This document shows positions 1 to 8,109 of a stretch of DNA of 42,711 nucleotides, piece after piece. Under the pieces are notes generated by a model, which was not told where the DNA came from, made no database searches, and saw only the letters and a list, made by a program, of their open reading frames with translations. This stretch comes from Nodosilinea sp. P-1105. GTDB lineage: Bacteria > Cyanobacteriota > Cyanobacteriia > Phormidesmidales > Phormidesmidaceae. The position numbers were made by a program, and so were the translations under genes. The stretch's first letter is position 1. Each line of letters begins with the position of its first letter. The stretch covers positions 1 to 42,711 of the forward strand of contig NZ_SMDQ01000051.1 in the NCBI RefSeq assembly GCF_012911975.1, read 5' to 3'.

Positions 1-77
1 CGATCGCGCTTTAGCCAGTCGTCAAGGACGTCGAACCATCCTCGCTGGGCTTGCGCGCGTCCCATTGCTATGGTCAT
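1..77 (-). CDS. psbD: Photosystem II D2 protein, N-terminal fragment cut by window edge
   Basis: D2 is the reaction-centre subunit that, with D1, carries the photosystem II electron-transfer cofactors in the thylakoid membrane. Read on the minus strand from the ATG at 75-77, the first 25 codons give MTIAMGRAQAQRGWFDVLDD followed by WLKRD, the well-known D2 N-terminus (the GRA...RGWFD.LDDWLKRDR pattern). The frame is open to the edge and the remainder lies outside the window. A Shine-Dalgarno AGAGGA lies 6 nt upstream of the ATG, supporting this start over the internal Met5. It diverges from ycf4 across a 544-bp spacer. Only 25 residues are visible, but the match is specific. Confidence 0.9.
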   Translation of the reverse strand, partial: MTIAMGRAQAQRGWFDVLDDWLKRD

Positions 78-621
78 GTCAAATCCTCTTTATATGACAT
101 CTAGTCCATATAAGGTCATGGCACTGTTGGATCCAGAACGAGTCTGGCAGAGCATTGCCTCAGAGCAGGGCTGTATTACTATTAAGTATTCCAGATATTC
201 AGAGCCAGAACAAAAAAATCTTGCTCCAACGCCTGTGGCCTGTCTGAGGTAACCCGATTAACCTTTGCAGTGATAACTGCATCAGGACAGGTTTCTACTT
301 ATGATAAGGAGTGTTCCAAGTTTTTACAATCTGATACGTAGATTCTCATAAAGATATAGGTCTACATGCCGTATGGCCCGAGGGTGGTAATTGTACTGAT
401 GGCGAGTGCTTGCGCCCCTAGAGCCTTACTTCTCTCCCTTGTCCAGATTAAGCTTTGGCCTTCTAGCATGCTTAGGTGACCTGTGGGTCGAACGTCTGGT
501 GTAGGCTGTTGCGGTTTAGACTAGGAGTTATAAACAATAGCTCTGTTGCTTCACAGCCTGTAAGGTTGCTCTAGGGGCATCAGAGACGACGTTTCAAACG
601 TTTGTATTTCTTTACACAACT
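78..621. promoter_or_regulatory. Divergent psbD / ycf4 control region
   Basis: This 544-bp gap separates the psbD start (minus) from the ycf4 start (plus) and must hold both promoters. No protein-coding pattern I trust lies here; the one open frame of 60 codons overlaps the psbD leader and looks like chance. I see no strong consensus -35/-10 pair for either gene. A small hairpin GCAGT-GATA-ACTGC lies near 266-279. psbD genes are usually light regulated with long leaders, which fits the length of this spacer, but that is family knowledge and not seen here. Confidence 0.5.
84..113 (-). promoter_or_regulatory. psbD leader stem-loop abutting the Shine-Dalgarno
   Basis: In the psbD mRNA sense, TTATATG (113-107) pairs with CATATAA (96-90) around a 10-nt loop. 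The next bases, AGAGGA (89-84), are the ribosome binding site, 6 nt from the ATG. A 7-bp A/U-rich stem directly against the Shine-Dalgarno resembles translational or stability elements known in psb leaders. Function here is inferred. Confidence 0.45.
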
Positions 622-1188
622 ATGGCAGCCTCAACTCAATCCGCTGAATCCCAATCGCTACAGCGCGCCGTCCTTGGTGCCCGTCGCCTCAGTAATATGT
701 TTTGGGCGGTGGTCTTGAGCTTAGGGGGGGCGGGCTTTTTCTTGGCGGGGCTATCGAGCTATCTAGGCCGAAATCTCTTGCCTTTTTCGGATCCCACTCA
801 GTTGGTATTTATTCCCCAGGGGATTGCCATGGGGTTCTATGGAGTGGCTGCTCTGGGACTGGCTACGTATCTCTGGTTAGTGATTGCCCTGGATGTCGGG
901 GGTGGTTACAACCAGTTTGACAAGGCGAATAATCAGGTACGCATTGTTCGCCATGGTTTCTTTGGCGATAATCGACACATTGAAATTGAGCATCCGCTGG
1001 ATCAGATCACCGCGATTCGAGTCGCCATCAAGGAAGGGCTAAACCCTAAGCGAGCCTTATATTTGAAAATTAAGGGGCGTCCTGACATTCCCCTAACTCG
1101 GGTGGGGCAGCCTATTCCCCTGGCGGAGTTGGAAAATCAAGGGGCTGAACTCGCTCGGTTCTTGCAGGTACCCCTAGAGGGGTTGTGA
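622..1188 (+). CDS. ycf4: Photosystem I assembly protein Ycf4
   Basis: Ycf4 is a thylakoid membrane scaffold for photosystem I assembly. The 188-residue product has the family length and pattern: a hydrophilic N-terminus, a first membrane helix (about 25-47, FWAVVLSLGG...), the SYLGRNLLPF and FIPQGIAMGFYG segments, a second helix (about 70-90) and the conserved DVGGGYNQFDK start of the soluble domain near residue 91. The ATG at 622 is preceded by an A/T-rich stretch without a clear Shine-Dalgarno. It diverges from psbD, so two photosystem genes share one control region. A small hairpin (CGGACA-AGGC-TGTCCG, 1197-1212) follows the stop and may end transcription weakly. Confidence 0.95.
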   Translation: MAASTQSAESQSLQRAVLGARRLSNMFWAVVLSLGGAGFFLAGLSSYLGRNLLPFSDPTQLVFIPQGIAMGFYGVAALGLATYLWLVIALDVGGGYNQFDKANNQVRIVRHGFFGDNRHIEIEHPLDQITAIRVAIKEGLNPKRALYLKIKGRPDIPLTRVGQPIPLAELENQGAELARFLQVPLEGL

Positions 1189-1345
1189 TGCTCAGGCGGA
1201 CAAGGCTGTCCGGGTGGTGAGAATGACAGAGTAGGGCGACAGGTCCAGAGCCTGACAGGTTGATCGGACTGCCATAATTTCTGAACGACCGATTTCTGGA
1301 CTACCATGAAGAGCTAACTTGAATTGATTCGGAGCAAAACAAGCA

Positions 1346-2101
1346 ATGGGACTGCATAGTCGCACATTTTCGATTGCCCTGGCCGCTCTTTTAGTACTGT
1401 GGTTAGGGGCTTGTACCAACTCTGATCCCCTAGATTCTCCCTCTGCTGAAGCCCCACCCACTGACCCAGAGGCATCGGTCGAGTTGACGGAGGTGCCAGC
1501 GGCCCTCGGTGATCTGCCTACCCTGAATGGCATGGCCACGGTAGAAATGGTGGTTAACGGCTCCTCCATCTTGATCGAAGTCGATGGGGAGAATGCCCCG
1601 ATTACGGCCGGTAATTTTGTGGACTTAGTTGATCGCGGGGTATACGACAACCTGGTGTTTCATCGAGTCGTTCGCGAACCAGAGCCATTTGTAGTGCAGG
1701 GAGGGGATCCACAGAGCAATGATCCCGATGTACCTGCCCAGCAGTGGGGTACGGGTGGGTTTATCGACCCTGACAGCGGTGCCCGCCGGTTTATTCCCTT
1801 AGAGATTACGCCCCAAGGGGCCGATGAACCGATCTACAGCCAGACCTTAGACGAAGCTCAAGTGGCGGCAGCACCGGAACTACCTCACAGCCGCGGGGCG
1901 GTGGCCATGGCGCGCTCTCAGGCGGTGGATTCAGCCTCATCGCAGTTTTATGTCACCCTGGCTGATTTGCCCTTTTTAGATGGCAGTTACGCCGTGTTCG
2001 GTTACGTTACGGAAGGCATGGATGTGGTGGACGCCATCCAGCAGGGGGACCGGATTGAGTCAGCTCGGGTGGTGGAGGGCTTAGACAATCTCCAAAGATA
2101 G
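1346..2101 (+). CDS. Cyclophilin-type peptidyl-prolyl isomerase, predicted lipoprotein
   Basis: It is predicted to catalyse cis-trans isomerisation of Xaa-Pro bonds during folding outside the cytoplasm. The N-terminus is a lipoprotein signal: MGLHSR, a hydrophobic run, then the lipobox LGAC with Cys23 as lipidation site. A Pro/Glu-rich linker follows, then the cyclophilin fold from about residue 60 with NFVDLVDRGVYDNLVFHRVV, VQGGDPQ, and the late SSQFYVTLADLPFLDGSYAVFG block. An insertion around 130-170 is common in cyanobacterial relatives. GGAG sits 11 nt before the ATG. The ketoacyl synthase starts 4 bp after the stop, so the two are probably cotranscribed, though no functional link is evident. 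Confidence 0.9.
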   Translation: MGLHSRTFSIALAALLVLWLGACTNSDPLDSPSAEAPPTDPEASVELTEVPAALGDLPTLNGMATVEMVVNGSSILIEVDGENAPITAGNFVDLVDRGVYDNLVFHRVVREPEPFVVQGGDPQSNDPDVPAQQWGTGGFIDPDSGARRFIPLEITPQGADEPIYSQTLDEAQVAAAPELPHSRGAVAMARSQAVDSASSQFYVTLADLPFLDGSYAVFGYVTEGMDVVDAIQQGDRIESARVVEGLDNLQR

Positions 2102-2105
2102 TGCC

Positions 2106-3248
2106 ATGCCCGCTGTTTTGGTGACCGGGCTGGGGATGGTGACCGCTTTAGGGCCAACGGCTGCCATCAACTGGTCTAGGCTAATCGCCCAGCAAACTGG
2201 AGTTTGCCTACGGCAGCCCTACGCCGCGTTCCCCCCCCTACCCCTGGGGATGGTGGGTAAGGCGCCAGCCCAGTTGGATGATTTGCTAGCCCAGGCACTG
2301 ACTGAAGCCCTCGCCGATGCTGGATTGCCCCCGTCACTGCCGGATTGTGGTGTGGTGATTGGATCGAGTCGCAGTTACCAGGGCCGGTGGGAGCAAATGG
2401 CCATGTCCTGGCTAACTGATCAGCAATCTCCGAAACCAGAGCAGTGGTTAGGGGCTTTACCGTCCATGGGGGCGATCGCGGTGGCCCAGTCTATAGAAGC
2501 CACTGGTCCCGTTCTGGCCCCCATGGTGGCGTGCGCCACTGGCCTTACGGCGATCTTTCAAGGGGCAGAACTGATTCGTCAAGGCCAGTGCGATCGCGTT
2601 ATCGCTGGGGCTGTAGAGGCTCCTGTTACCCCCTTGACCCTGGCTGGCTTTCAGCAAATGGGAGCCTTGGCCAACACGGGCTGCTACCCCTTTTCCCCTG
2701 AGCGGGAGGGGTTAGCGCTAGGGGAAGGGGTGGCCATTTTGGTCTTAGAGTCAGCAACGGCCCTGGCCCAGCGATCGGGCAAGCCCCCCTATGGTCAAAT
2801 CTTAGGGGCTGGGTTCCGGGTTGATGCCCACCACCGCACTGCCCCTGACCCTAACCAAATTGGCAGCCGACTGGCCCTCAGCGCCTGCTTACATCACAGT
2901 GGCTTAAGGCCTGAAGCTGTGGACTATGTGCATACCCACGGAACCGGTACTGTCCTGAATGATGCCCATGAAGCTAGATTATTGTCAGAGGGGTTTGCCC
3001 GGCCTCCTGCTGCCAGTTCTACCAAAGGGGCCACAGGGCATACCCTTGGCGCTTCTGGGGCGATTGGGGCTGCCTTTAGTCTGATGGCCTTGCGCCATCA
3101 ACAGTTGCCACCGAACGTTTGTGGCCAAAACGATTCTATTTACCCTGCCCTGGTAACCAGGCCGACCGCAGCCCCAATCAGCGTGGCCCTGTGCCTTAGC
3201 TTTGGCTTTGGCGGCCAGAATGCGGTGCTGGCCGTTGCCCGCCCCTAG
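2106..3248 (+). CDS. Beta-ketoacyl-ACP synthase (KAS II-like)
   Basis: This is a thiolase-fold condensing enzyme that elongates acyl-ACP with malonyl-ACP. The catalytic triad is visible: Cys143 in VACATG, His278 in HTHGTGT, and His312 in GHTLGASG, with Lys307 just before it. The C-terminal FGFGGQNAVL glycine loop is also present. At 380 residues it is about 30 shorter than typical FabF and lacks the usual R-R/VVVTG start, so it may be the second FabF-like paralog found in many cyanobacteria rather than the housekeeping enzyme. That distinction is inference. It lies 4 bp after the cyclophilin gene. Confidence 0.88.
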   Translation: MPAVLVTGLGMVTALGPTAAINWSRLIAQQTGVCLRQPYAAFPPLPLGMVGKAPAQLDDLLAQALTEALADAGLPPSLPDCGVVIGSSRSYQGRWEQMAMSWLTDQQSPKPEQWLGALPSMGAIAVAQSIEATGPVLAPMVACATGLTAIFQGAELIRQGQCDRVIAGAVEAPVTPLTLAGFQQMGALANTGCYPFSPEREGLALGEGVAILVLESATALAQRSGKPPYGQILGAGFRVDAHHRTAPDPNQIGSRLALSACLHHSGLRPEAVDYVHTHGTGTVLNDAHEARLLSEGFARPPAASSTKGATGHTLGASGAIGAAFSLMALRHQQLPPNVCGQNDSIYPALVTRPTAAPISVALCLSFGFGGQNAVLAVARP

Positions 3249-3283
3249 AAATCCGGTACAGAAATCCGGTACAGAAATCCGGT
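3248..3283. repeat. Short tandem direct repeat (13 bp, 2.8 copies)
   Basis: GAAATCCGGTACA is repeated perfectly at 3248-3260 and 3261-3273, followed by a 10-bp partial copy at 3274-3283. It begins at the last base of the ketoacyl synthase stop codon. Confidence 0.85.
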
Positions 3284-3620
3284 TGCTTGGCCAGACAGCA
3301 GATTATTTCGTAGAGCCGTGACGAAGAAACCGGGTTCTTAACCCTACAGGGCGGGAGCCTCGCCTTAGCGCTATGCCCCTACAGCGATCAACACTCCCAG
3401 TACTTTAATTAGAGGCACGTCCCTTTAGGGACCTGGCTGACTCTTGCTCCCGTTATCCGCTATGACTCGTTTGACTAGAGACTAGTAGTCAGTCAAAAAA
3501 ACATAACGAGAGATGTGACTTGGGGGGCACGGTGTACGGCTCGCCTTAAACGGCATACCGTACTCCGTGCACCGTATACCGTAGACCCTTCTGACCCGTC
3601 ACCTCTGGCTTGACAGACCA
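3284..3620. other. Intergenic region with inverted repeat 3527-3570
   Basis: No coding sequence is evident between the ketoacyl synthase and the CDF gene, which converge. The clearest structure is an inverted repeat: GCACGGTGTACGG (3527-3539) against CCGTACTCCGTGC (3558-3570), 12 of 13 positions paired across an 18-nt loop. Two more CCGTATACCGT-like copies follow. It could terminate both convergent transcripts, although there is no U-tract. Confidence 0.5.
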
Positions 3621-4526
3621 CTAGTAGGTAATGTCATCTTCTGTATATTCTCTGGGTTCAATGTGGATGGTAATGCGAGCTGGGCCGTAGAGGTCTTCCA
3701 GGTGATCTTCTACTGCTTCCGTAATTCTATGGGCCGCTTCTACGGTCGTGGGTTTAACCACTAGGTGCATGTCGATAAACACTTGTCGCCCGAGCAAGCC
3801 CCGGGAGGCAATACTGTGGCAATTGATTACCCCTGGAACCTGCATGACTTGCTGGTGGATGGCTTCAGGGGCGATCGCCATTTCATCCACCAGCCAGGGC
3901 AAGTTTTCCCGTAGTACCTCCCAACCACTCTTAAACACCAGTAACGCCACTGGAAAGGCGAGGACAATATCTAGCCATTGCAGCCCCTGCCAGATGCCAA
4001 TTAACCCTCCCAGCACCACAATGGTGGTCCAAATATCGCTCATGGTGTGGCGGGCATCGGCCAGCAGAAATTTGTTGCCTAGGGCTAGGCCCATTCGCCG
4101 TTCGTAGAATGCGACAAAAACATTAATGCCCAGCACAATCAGCATGATCCACAGGGCTGTGGGACCAATCGTGACGTCGCTGGTACCCGTCAAAATGCGT
4201 TCTACGGCACTCTGTAGAATTTCAAAGCAGGCGATACCTAAGAAGGCCGCCACTCCCAGAGCGCCAATCGCTTCATATTTTTGGTGACCATAGGGATGAT
4301 CCCGGTCGGGGTGAGGATTGGCCAGACGATTGGTGGCCAGCCCCAGGACATTATTCGCCCCATCGGTCACACTGTGGAGCGCATCGGCCATCAGACTCAG
4401 GGAACCGGTCAGCCAGCCCACGGTTACCTTCAGCCCCACAGTCACGATATTCAATCCTAAAGTAATGAGCAGCACCCGTTGCACAATGCCACGATGATCA
4501 GTAATTACCGGATGGGAATGGGTCAT
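3621..4526 (-). CDS. Cation diffusion facilitator family metal exporter
   Basis: CDF proteins are proton-coupled exporters of Zn2+, Fe2+, Mn2+ or Co2+ in the plasma membrane. The 301-residue product has the usual six membrane helices and a C-terminal cytoplasmic domain. The transport-site residues are present: D48-x2-H51-x3-D55 in helix 2 (ADALHSVTD) and D156-x2-H159-x3-D163 in helix 5 (ADARHTMSD). The HPYGHQKYE loop typical of the family follows helix 2. A D-x2-H-x3-D helix 2 differs from the classical Zn-specific HxxxD plus His pattern and may favour Fe or Mn, but metal choice cannot be settled from sequence. It is monocistronic. Confidence 0.92.
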   Translation of the reverse strand: MTHSHPVITDHRGIVQRVLLITLGLNIVTVGLKVTVGWLTGSLSLMADALHSVTDGANNVLGLATNRLANPHPDRDHPYGHQKYEAIGALGVAAFLGIACFEILQSAVERILTGTSDVTIGPTALWIMLIVLGINVFVAFYERRMGLALGNKFLLADARHTMSDIWTTIVVLGGLIGIWQGLQWLDIVLAFPVALLVFKSGWEVLRENLPWLVDEMAIAPEAIHQQVMQVPGVINCHSIASRGLLGRQVFIDMHLVVKPTTVEAAHRITEAVEDHLEDLYGPARITIHIEPREYTEDDITY

Positions 4527-4854
4527 AGGGATAAGTGCAACTGCCTAAATACTATCAACTATCAAAGGCTTGTATTCGCAGCAGATGGTCTGGTTGGATA
4601 GTCGGGGTCGGTCCCTGGGACTGATTCAGCCTGTATCACCCGCAAAACCGCTGATTCTCCAGGAACATTTCTTTACTTTCACCGTCTAAGCACCTAGACA
4701 CGAGTGCGTCATTGATCAAAGTGCGTTTAAGGATTATGTAAATCCCCGGATCTCCTCCCCCTCAATTACTTGCAGCTTCGTTACGGTATTAGGGGAGGAT
4801 ATCAGTGATCGCTACTCCTCCCATCGGTGAACAGTCCCCCTACCAAGACACACC
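4527..4854. other. Divergent intergenic region, no gene seen
   Basis: The 328 bp lie between the CDF start and the PEP-CTERM protein start. I see no RNA gene, strong hairpin or clear promoter box here. Confidence 0.5.
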
Positions 4855-5721
4855 ATGCAGCGTTGCTTAAAAACAAGCATAACGGCCCTAGGGGCAGCAG
4901 TAGCCATGGGGGGTTTGCCGATCGCAGTTGCCGCTAGTCATCCCCCTGGGTCGGCGTCTTCTTTGCCAGACTTGATTGAACTGCAAAGCGGTAATTCCAC
5001 CTACCGGGCCGATATCCTGCGATTTAGTGAACACCAGGGTTGGTGGGTAGACGAGGTTGACAACCTCTTTACCGATCTTTACTTTCTTAACTTTGGTAAC
5101 GACTTAGCCCAGCGAGACCTACGACTGGAAGATTTTGAGTTCCTGTCCTTTAGCCAACCATCAGCCGATCGCTTTACCGCAGATTTCTTTGTGCTGGGGG
5201 CTAATCTTAATTTTTCATTGACCTCTTCGCTGCAGGGGTTTGAGTCGGGTAGTTTTAGGTCGGTACGCGAAGAAACGGTCACCTTGCTGAACAGCAGCCG
5301 TGACCCCATAGATATCAGCCTGTTTAAATACCTGGACCTAGACCTGGGGGGGGTATTTGACAATGACAGCGTTATCTTTGCCGACAATGTTTTGACTCAA
5401 TTCGATCCGTCAGGGGCGATCGCGACGTTAAGCGTTGATCAAACCCCTGCAGCAGTAGCCATGGATGAGTATCCAATACTGCTGCAAAAGTTTTACAACC
5501 AGAACCGGACTAATTTGAGCCCCGGCAACGACAGTTTGAGTAACACTGACGTGGCTGCCGCACTACAGTTTGACCATCACCTGGCCCCAGGCGAGTCGAT
5601 TAGTTTCAATTTCGTTAAACAAATTAGCCGCCGATCGGACTCAAAGGCAGTGCCAGAACCCACAGCGTTCTTAGCCTTTGGGGTCGTAGCCGCTGGACTG
5701 GTTTTGATGCGGCGTTCTTAG
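4855..5721 (+). CDS. PEP-CTERM sorting-domain protein, secreted, unknown function
   Basis: The product is 288 residues with an N-terminal signal peptide (MQRCLKTSITALGAAVAMGG...AVAA, cleavage about residue 27). It ends in a PEP-CTERM tripartite anchor: VPEPTAFLAF, a hydrophobic helix, and the basic tail LMRRS. In bacteria with exosortase this signal directs proteins to the envelope or exopolysaccharide. The body (about 35-260) is acidic, rich in Asp/Phe/Leu and beta-like, with no enzyme motif I recognise. The alternating pattern resembles other cyanobacterial PEP-CTERM proteins with a generic beta-sandwich. Exosortase is not encoded in this window. Confidence 0.85.
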   Translation: MQRCLKTSITALGAAVAMGGLPIAVAASHPPGSASSLPDLIELQSGNSTYRADILRFSEHQGWWVDEVDNLFTDLYFLNFGNDLAQRDLRLEDFEFLSFSQPSADRFTADFFVLGANLNFSLTSSLQGFESGSFRSVREETVTLLNSSRDPIDISLFKYLDLDLGGVFDNDSVIFADNVLTQFDPSGAIATLSVDQTPAAVAMDEYPILLQKFYNQNRTNLSPGNDSLSNTDVAAALQFDHHLAPGESISFNFVKQISRRSDSKAVPEPTAFLAFGVVAAGLVLMRRS

Positions 5722-5888
5722 GGCCAGCCACTTAAGGGGGCACCTGCAATTAGGGATCGCTAAACCGAGAGGCTAGCACTGACACAAAGCAGCAGCGTCA
5801 TCTTCAACTGACTATTCTCAATGGATCAGATAAAATATAGCGCTGCCACCTTGAGGTCAGGCTATGAGGGCTTAAAGCCTGGGACTTA

Positions 5889-6125
5889 TTAGCACTTGTT
5901 GAGATTGATGCCAGCTTCCTTGGCCATGGCTTCAAGCCCCTTAGATTGAAGGGTTTTAAGAGCTTTGGTGGAAATGCGCAGCTTCACCCAGCGGTTGCCC
6001 TGGGGCCACCAAACCCGCTTATCCTGCAAATTGGCCTCTTGCAAACGCTTGGTGCGACGGTGAGAGTGGGAAATCGCAAAGGCATTGTTAGCCTTTTTTC
6101 CAGTCAGCTGACACTTACGACCCAT
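5889..6125 (-). CDS. rpmB: 50S ribosomal protein L28
   Basis: L28 is a small basic component of the large ribosomal subunit. The start is placed at [11 protein letters not shown] (6125) and not at the longer frame start at 6155, because bacterial L28 begins exactly with M-(A/S)-R-x-C. This gives 78 residues, the normal cyanobacterial length. Recognisable features are [21 protein letters not shown] and the [16 protein letters not shown] core. The Cys near the start and the single Cys at the C-terminus do not form a full zinc site. It stands alone between the PEP-CTERM gene and the divergent TVP38-like gene. Confidence 0.97.
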   Translation of the reverse strand: MGRKCQLTGKKANNAFAISHSHRRTKRLQEANLQDKRVWWPQGNRWVKLRISTKALKTLQSKGLEAMAKEAGINLNKC

Positions 6126-6386
6126 GGGTATTCTCCGACAATAATCAAACGGCATAACGGCACAGTCTTAAACTATAGCAGATAAATAACCGGCCTGTAG
6201 CCCCTATCCTGGTGGTGGGTTAGGGTTTTGCGGGTGGGATGCTCGGTGCCGCCATCCCAGTCTCAGCCAACCCTCAGCCAACCCTTAGGCGTCAATCAGA
6301 CAAGATCCCAGTAATCAGGGCATAACGATAAAGAGATACGTTCTAGTCGCGATCGCTCACCCTCCTACAGCCCAAAGGACTTTATC

Positions 6387-7163
6387 ATGAAGCCACATTA
6401 TCGCTATTTACCCCAACGGTTGAAACCCATGATCTGGTTGAGTTTAGGTAGTCTGTCTTGGGCGATCGCTGCCGCCCCGGCCCTGGCCCAAGGTGCCGAC
6501 ATGGCCACCGGTGGCTTTAATCCCCAAGCTTGGCTCCTCAGTGCCCTAGGGTGGATTGACGGCCTGGGCATCGTGGGTGGGCTGGCCTTTATGGCTGTCT
6601 ATATCGTTGCCACTGTGGCGTTTTTGCCAGGGGCAATTTTGACCCTGGGGGCTGGGATCGTGTTTGGGGTAGCCTTGGGCTCGGTCTATGTCTTTGTGGG
6701 GGCTACTACGGGGGCGATCGCAGCGTTTTTAGTTGGGCGCTATTTGGCCCGGGGGTGGGTCAGCCAAAAAATTGAGGGGAACCCAAACTTTAGCGCCATC
6801 GACCATGCGGTGGCCCATGAAGGGTTCAAAATTGTACTGCTGACCCGGCTCTCCCCGGTATTTCCGTTTAATCTGCTGAACTACGCCTTTGGGATTACCG
6901 GCGTGTCCCTTAGGGATTATGCCCTGGGCTCTGTGGGCATGATTCCTGGCACGATCATGTATGTGTACATCGGTTCCTTAGCCGGAGATTTAGCCCGTCT
7001 TGGTGCCGCCGGACCGCAGACGGCTAACCCCCTGGTACAGTGGACGATTCGGATTGTCGGGTTGGTGGCCACGGTAGCGGTGACCGTATATGTGACCCGA
7101 TTGGCTCGGCAGGCGTTGGCGAAGCAGGTGGGAGAAGGGGAGATGGGGGAGGTGAAGAGGTGA
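6387..7163 (+). CDS. TVP38/TMEM64 (VTT domain) family membrane protein
   Basis: VTT/DedA-fold proteins are membrane proteins proposed to move lipids or solutes between leaflets; the substrate of this one is unknown. The 258-residue product starts with a signal-like helix (about 15-35), then shows the VTT core: FLPGAILTLGAGIVFGVALGS around 86-106, an interfacial re-entrant segment, a basic R-x-LARGWVSQKIEG loop, and LTRLSPVFPFNLLNYAFGIT (about 152-171), the most conserved family motif. AAGGA sits 7 nt before the ATG. The last dozen codons run into a G-rich 18-bp repeat array, so the C-terminus (GEGEMGEVKR) is made of repeat sequence and is likely strain-specific. Confidence 0.88.
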   Translation: MKPHYRYLPQRLKPMIWLSLGSLSWAIAAAPALAQGADMATGGFNPQAWLLSALGWIDGLGIVGGLAFMAVYIVATVAFLPGAILTLGAGIVFGVALGSVYVFVGATTGAIAAFLVGRYLARGWVSQKIEGNPNFSAIDHAVAHEGFKIVLLTRLSPVFPFNLLNYAFGITGVSLRDYALGSVGMIPGTIMYVYIGSLAGDLARLGAAGPQTANPLVQWTIRIVGLVATVAVTVYVTRLARQALAKQVGEGEMGEVKR

Positions 7164-7168
7164 AGAGT

Positions 7169-7294
7169 GGGGGAGATGGGGAGAGTGGGGGAGATGGGGA
7201 GAGTGGGGGAGAAGGGGAGAGTGGGGGAGATGGGGAGAGTGGGGGAGATGGGGAAGGTGGGGGAGATGGGGAAGGTGGGGGAGATGGGGAAGGT
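7169..7294. repeat. G-rich 18-bp tandem repeat, seven copies
   Basis: Seven consecutive copies of GGGGGAGATGGGGAGAGT (copy 3 has GAAG for GATG; copies 5-7 end GAAGGT) fill 7169-7294. Degenerate units extend left to about 7129, inside the end of the TVP38-like gene, and right to about 7301. Runs of four or five G every 4-5 bases on the plus strand make it a strong G-quadruplex candidate. It lies between two convergent genes. Open frames seen on both strands here are products of the repeat and not genes. Confidence 0.95.
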
Positions 7295-7390
7295 GGGGAG
7301 AGTTTGCCTGAGGGGGATCAGGGTTGTGTGAAAGCACCGATAACACCCGCAAGCCGCAACCTGAAACCTGCAACCTGAAACCCGCACCTC

Positions 7391-8101
7391 CTACCCCTTA
7401 GCTTTAAATGGGTTTTTCCAATGGCGATACCAGCGGGCCAGACGTTGGGGAGATATGCCCACGTAGTAGCCGAGAATCATCAGCTGGTTCAGGAGGGTGG
7501 TATAGATGACGCCATGGGTTTGCCAGCGACGGTTAGAGGTGATGACATATCCAGGCGCGATCGCGATTCTGCCTTGCTGCCGGAGGCGTCGAATCAACAC
7601 AAAGTCTTCCATGATCGGCAGGTCTGGGAATCCGCCTAACCCATGAAACCTGGCTGCCGTCAGAAAAATACCTTGATCCCCATAGGGCATCTGCAACCAG
7701 CGGCTTCTGAGTTTGACCCCCCATTCCACCCACCGCAACCCCCAGCCTGAACCGGCGATCGCCAAGTCAAAGGCACCAGCCACGACACCGGGCTGGGCCA
7801 AGGTTCGACGGACGAGTTGGTCAACCTGGGGGGGCAGTTGGGTATCCCCATGGAGAAACAGCAACATCTGGCCTGTGGCCACCTGGGCCCCGCTATTCAT
7901 CTGCTGGGCTCGCCCTGGGGCGGTCGTGATCACCTGGGCCTGGTGCGATCGGGCGATAGCTACAGTACTATCTGTGCTGCCCCCATCGACCACAATCACC
8001 TCTAAAGGGTAAGAGGAACTGAGGGTATCTAGAGTCCGACCTAGGTGGCTAGCCTCGTTTAGGGTGGGAATGATCACAGACAGGGTAGCATTCTCTGCCA
8101 T
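7391..8101 (-). CDS. TIGR04283-like family 2 glycosyltransferase (arsenosugar-associated)
   Basis: It belongs to the GT-A family 2 transferases. The 236-residue product opens with LSVIIPTLNEASHLGRTL, has the EVIVVDGGSTDST nucleotide-sugar loop, the GRAQQMNSGA motif and FLHGDTQLP as the metal-binding DxD-like element, then GDQGIFL and EDFVLIRRLR. This GRAxQMNxGA...FLHxDT pattern is that of transferase 2 of the rSAM/selenodomain-associated set (TIGR04283), which is linked in some bacteria to arsenosugar biosynthesis. I chose the ATG at 8101; the longer frame uses TTG at 8140 and would overlap the upstream gene. The TIGR04282-like partner ends 8 bp upstream, so they form a translationally close pair. 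Confidence 0.88.
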   Translation of the reverse strand: MAENATLSVIIPTLNEASHLGRTLDTLSSSYPLEVIVVDGGSTDSTVAIARSHQAQVITTAPGRAQQMNSGAQVATGQMLLFLHGDTQLPPQVDQLVRRTLAQPGVVAGAFDLAIAGSGWGLRWVEWGVKLRSRWLQMPYGDQGIFLTAARFHGLGGFPDLPIMEDFVLIRRLRQQGRIAIAPGYVITSNRRWQTHGVIYTTLLNQLMILGYYVGISPQRLARWYRHWKNPFKAKG

Positions 8102-8109
8102 GGCAACGG

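Noticed and set aside
70-252. 60-codon plus-strand frame in the psbD leader
   Set aside because: It overlaps the psbD start codon and leader on the other strand; composition is not protein-like.
6917-7387. Long frames on both strands across the repeat array
   Set aside because: Translations are pure repeats (SPTLPISPTF and GDGESGG types) caused by the 18-bp unit being a multiple of three; no gene.
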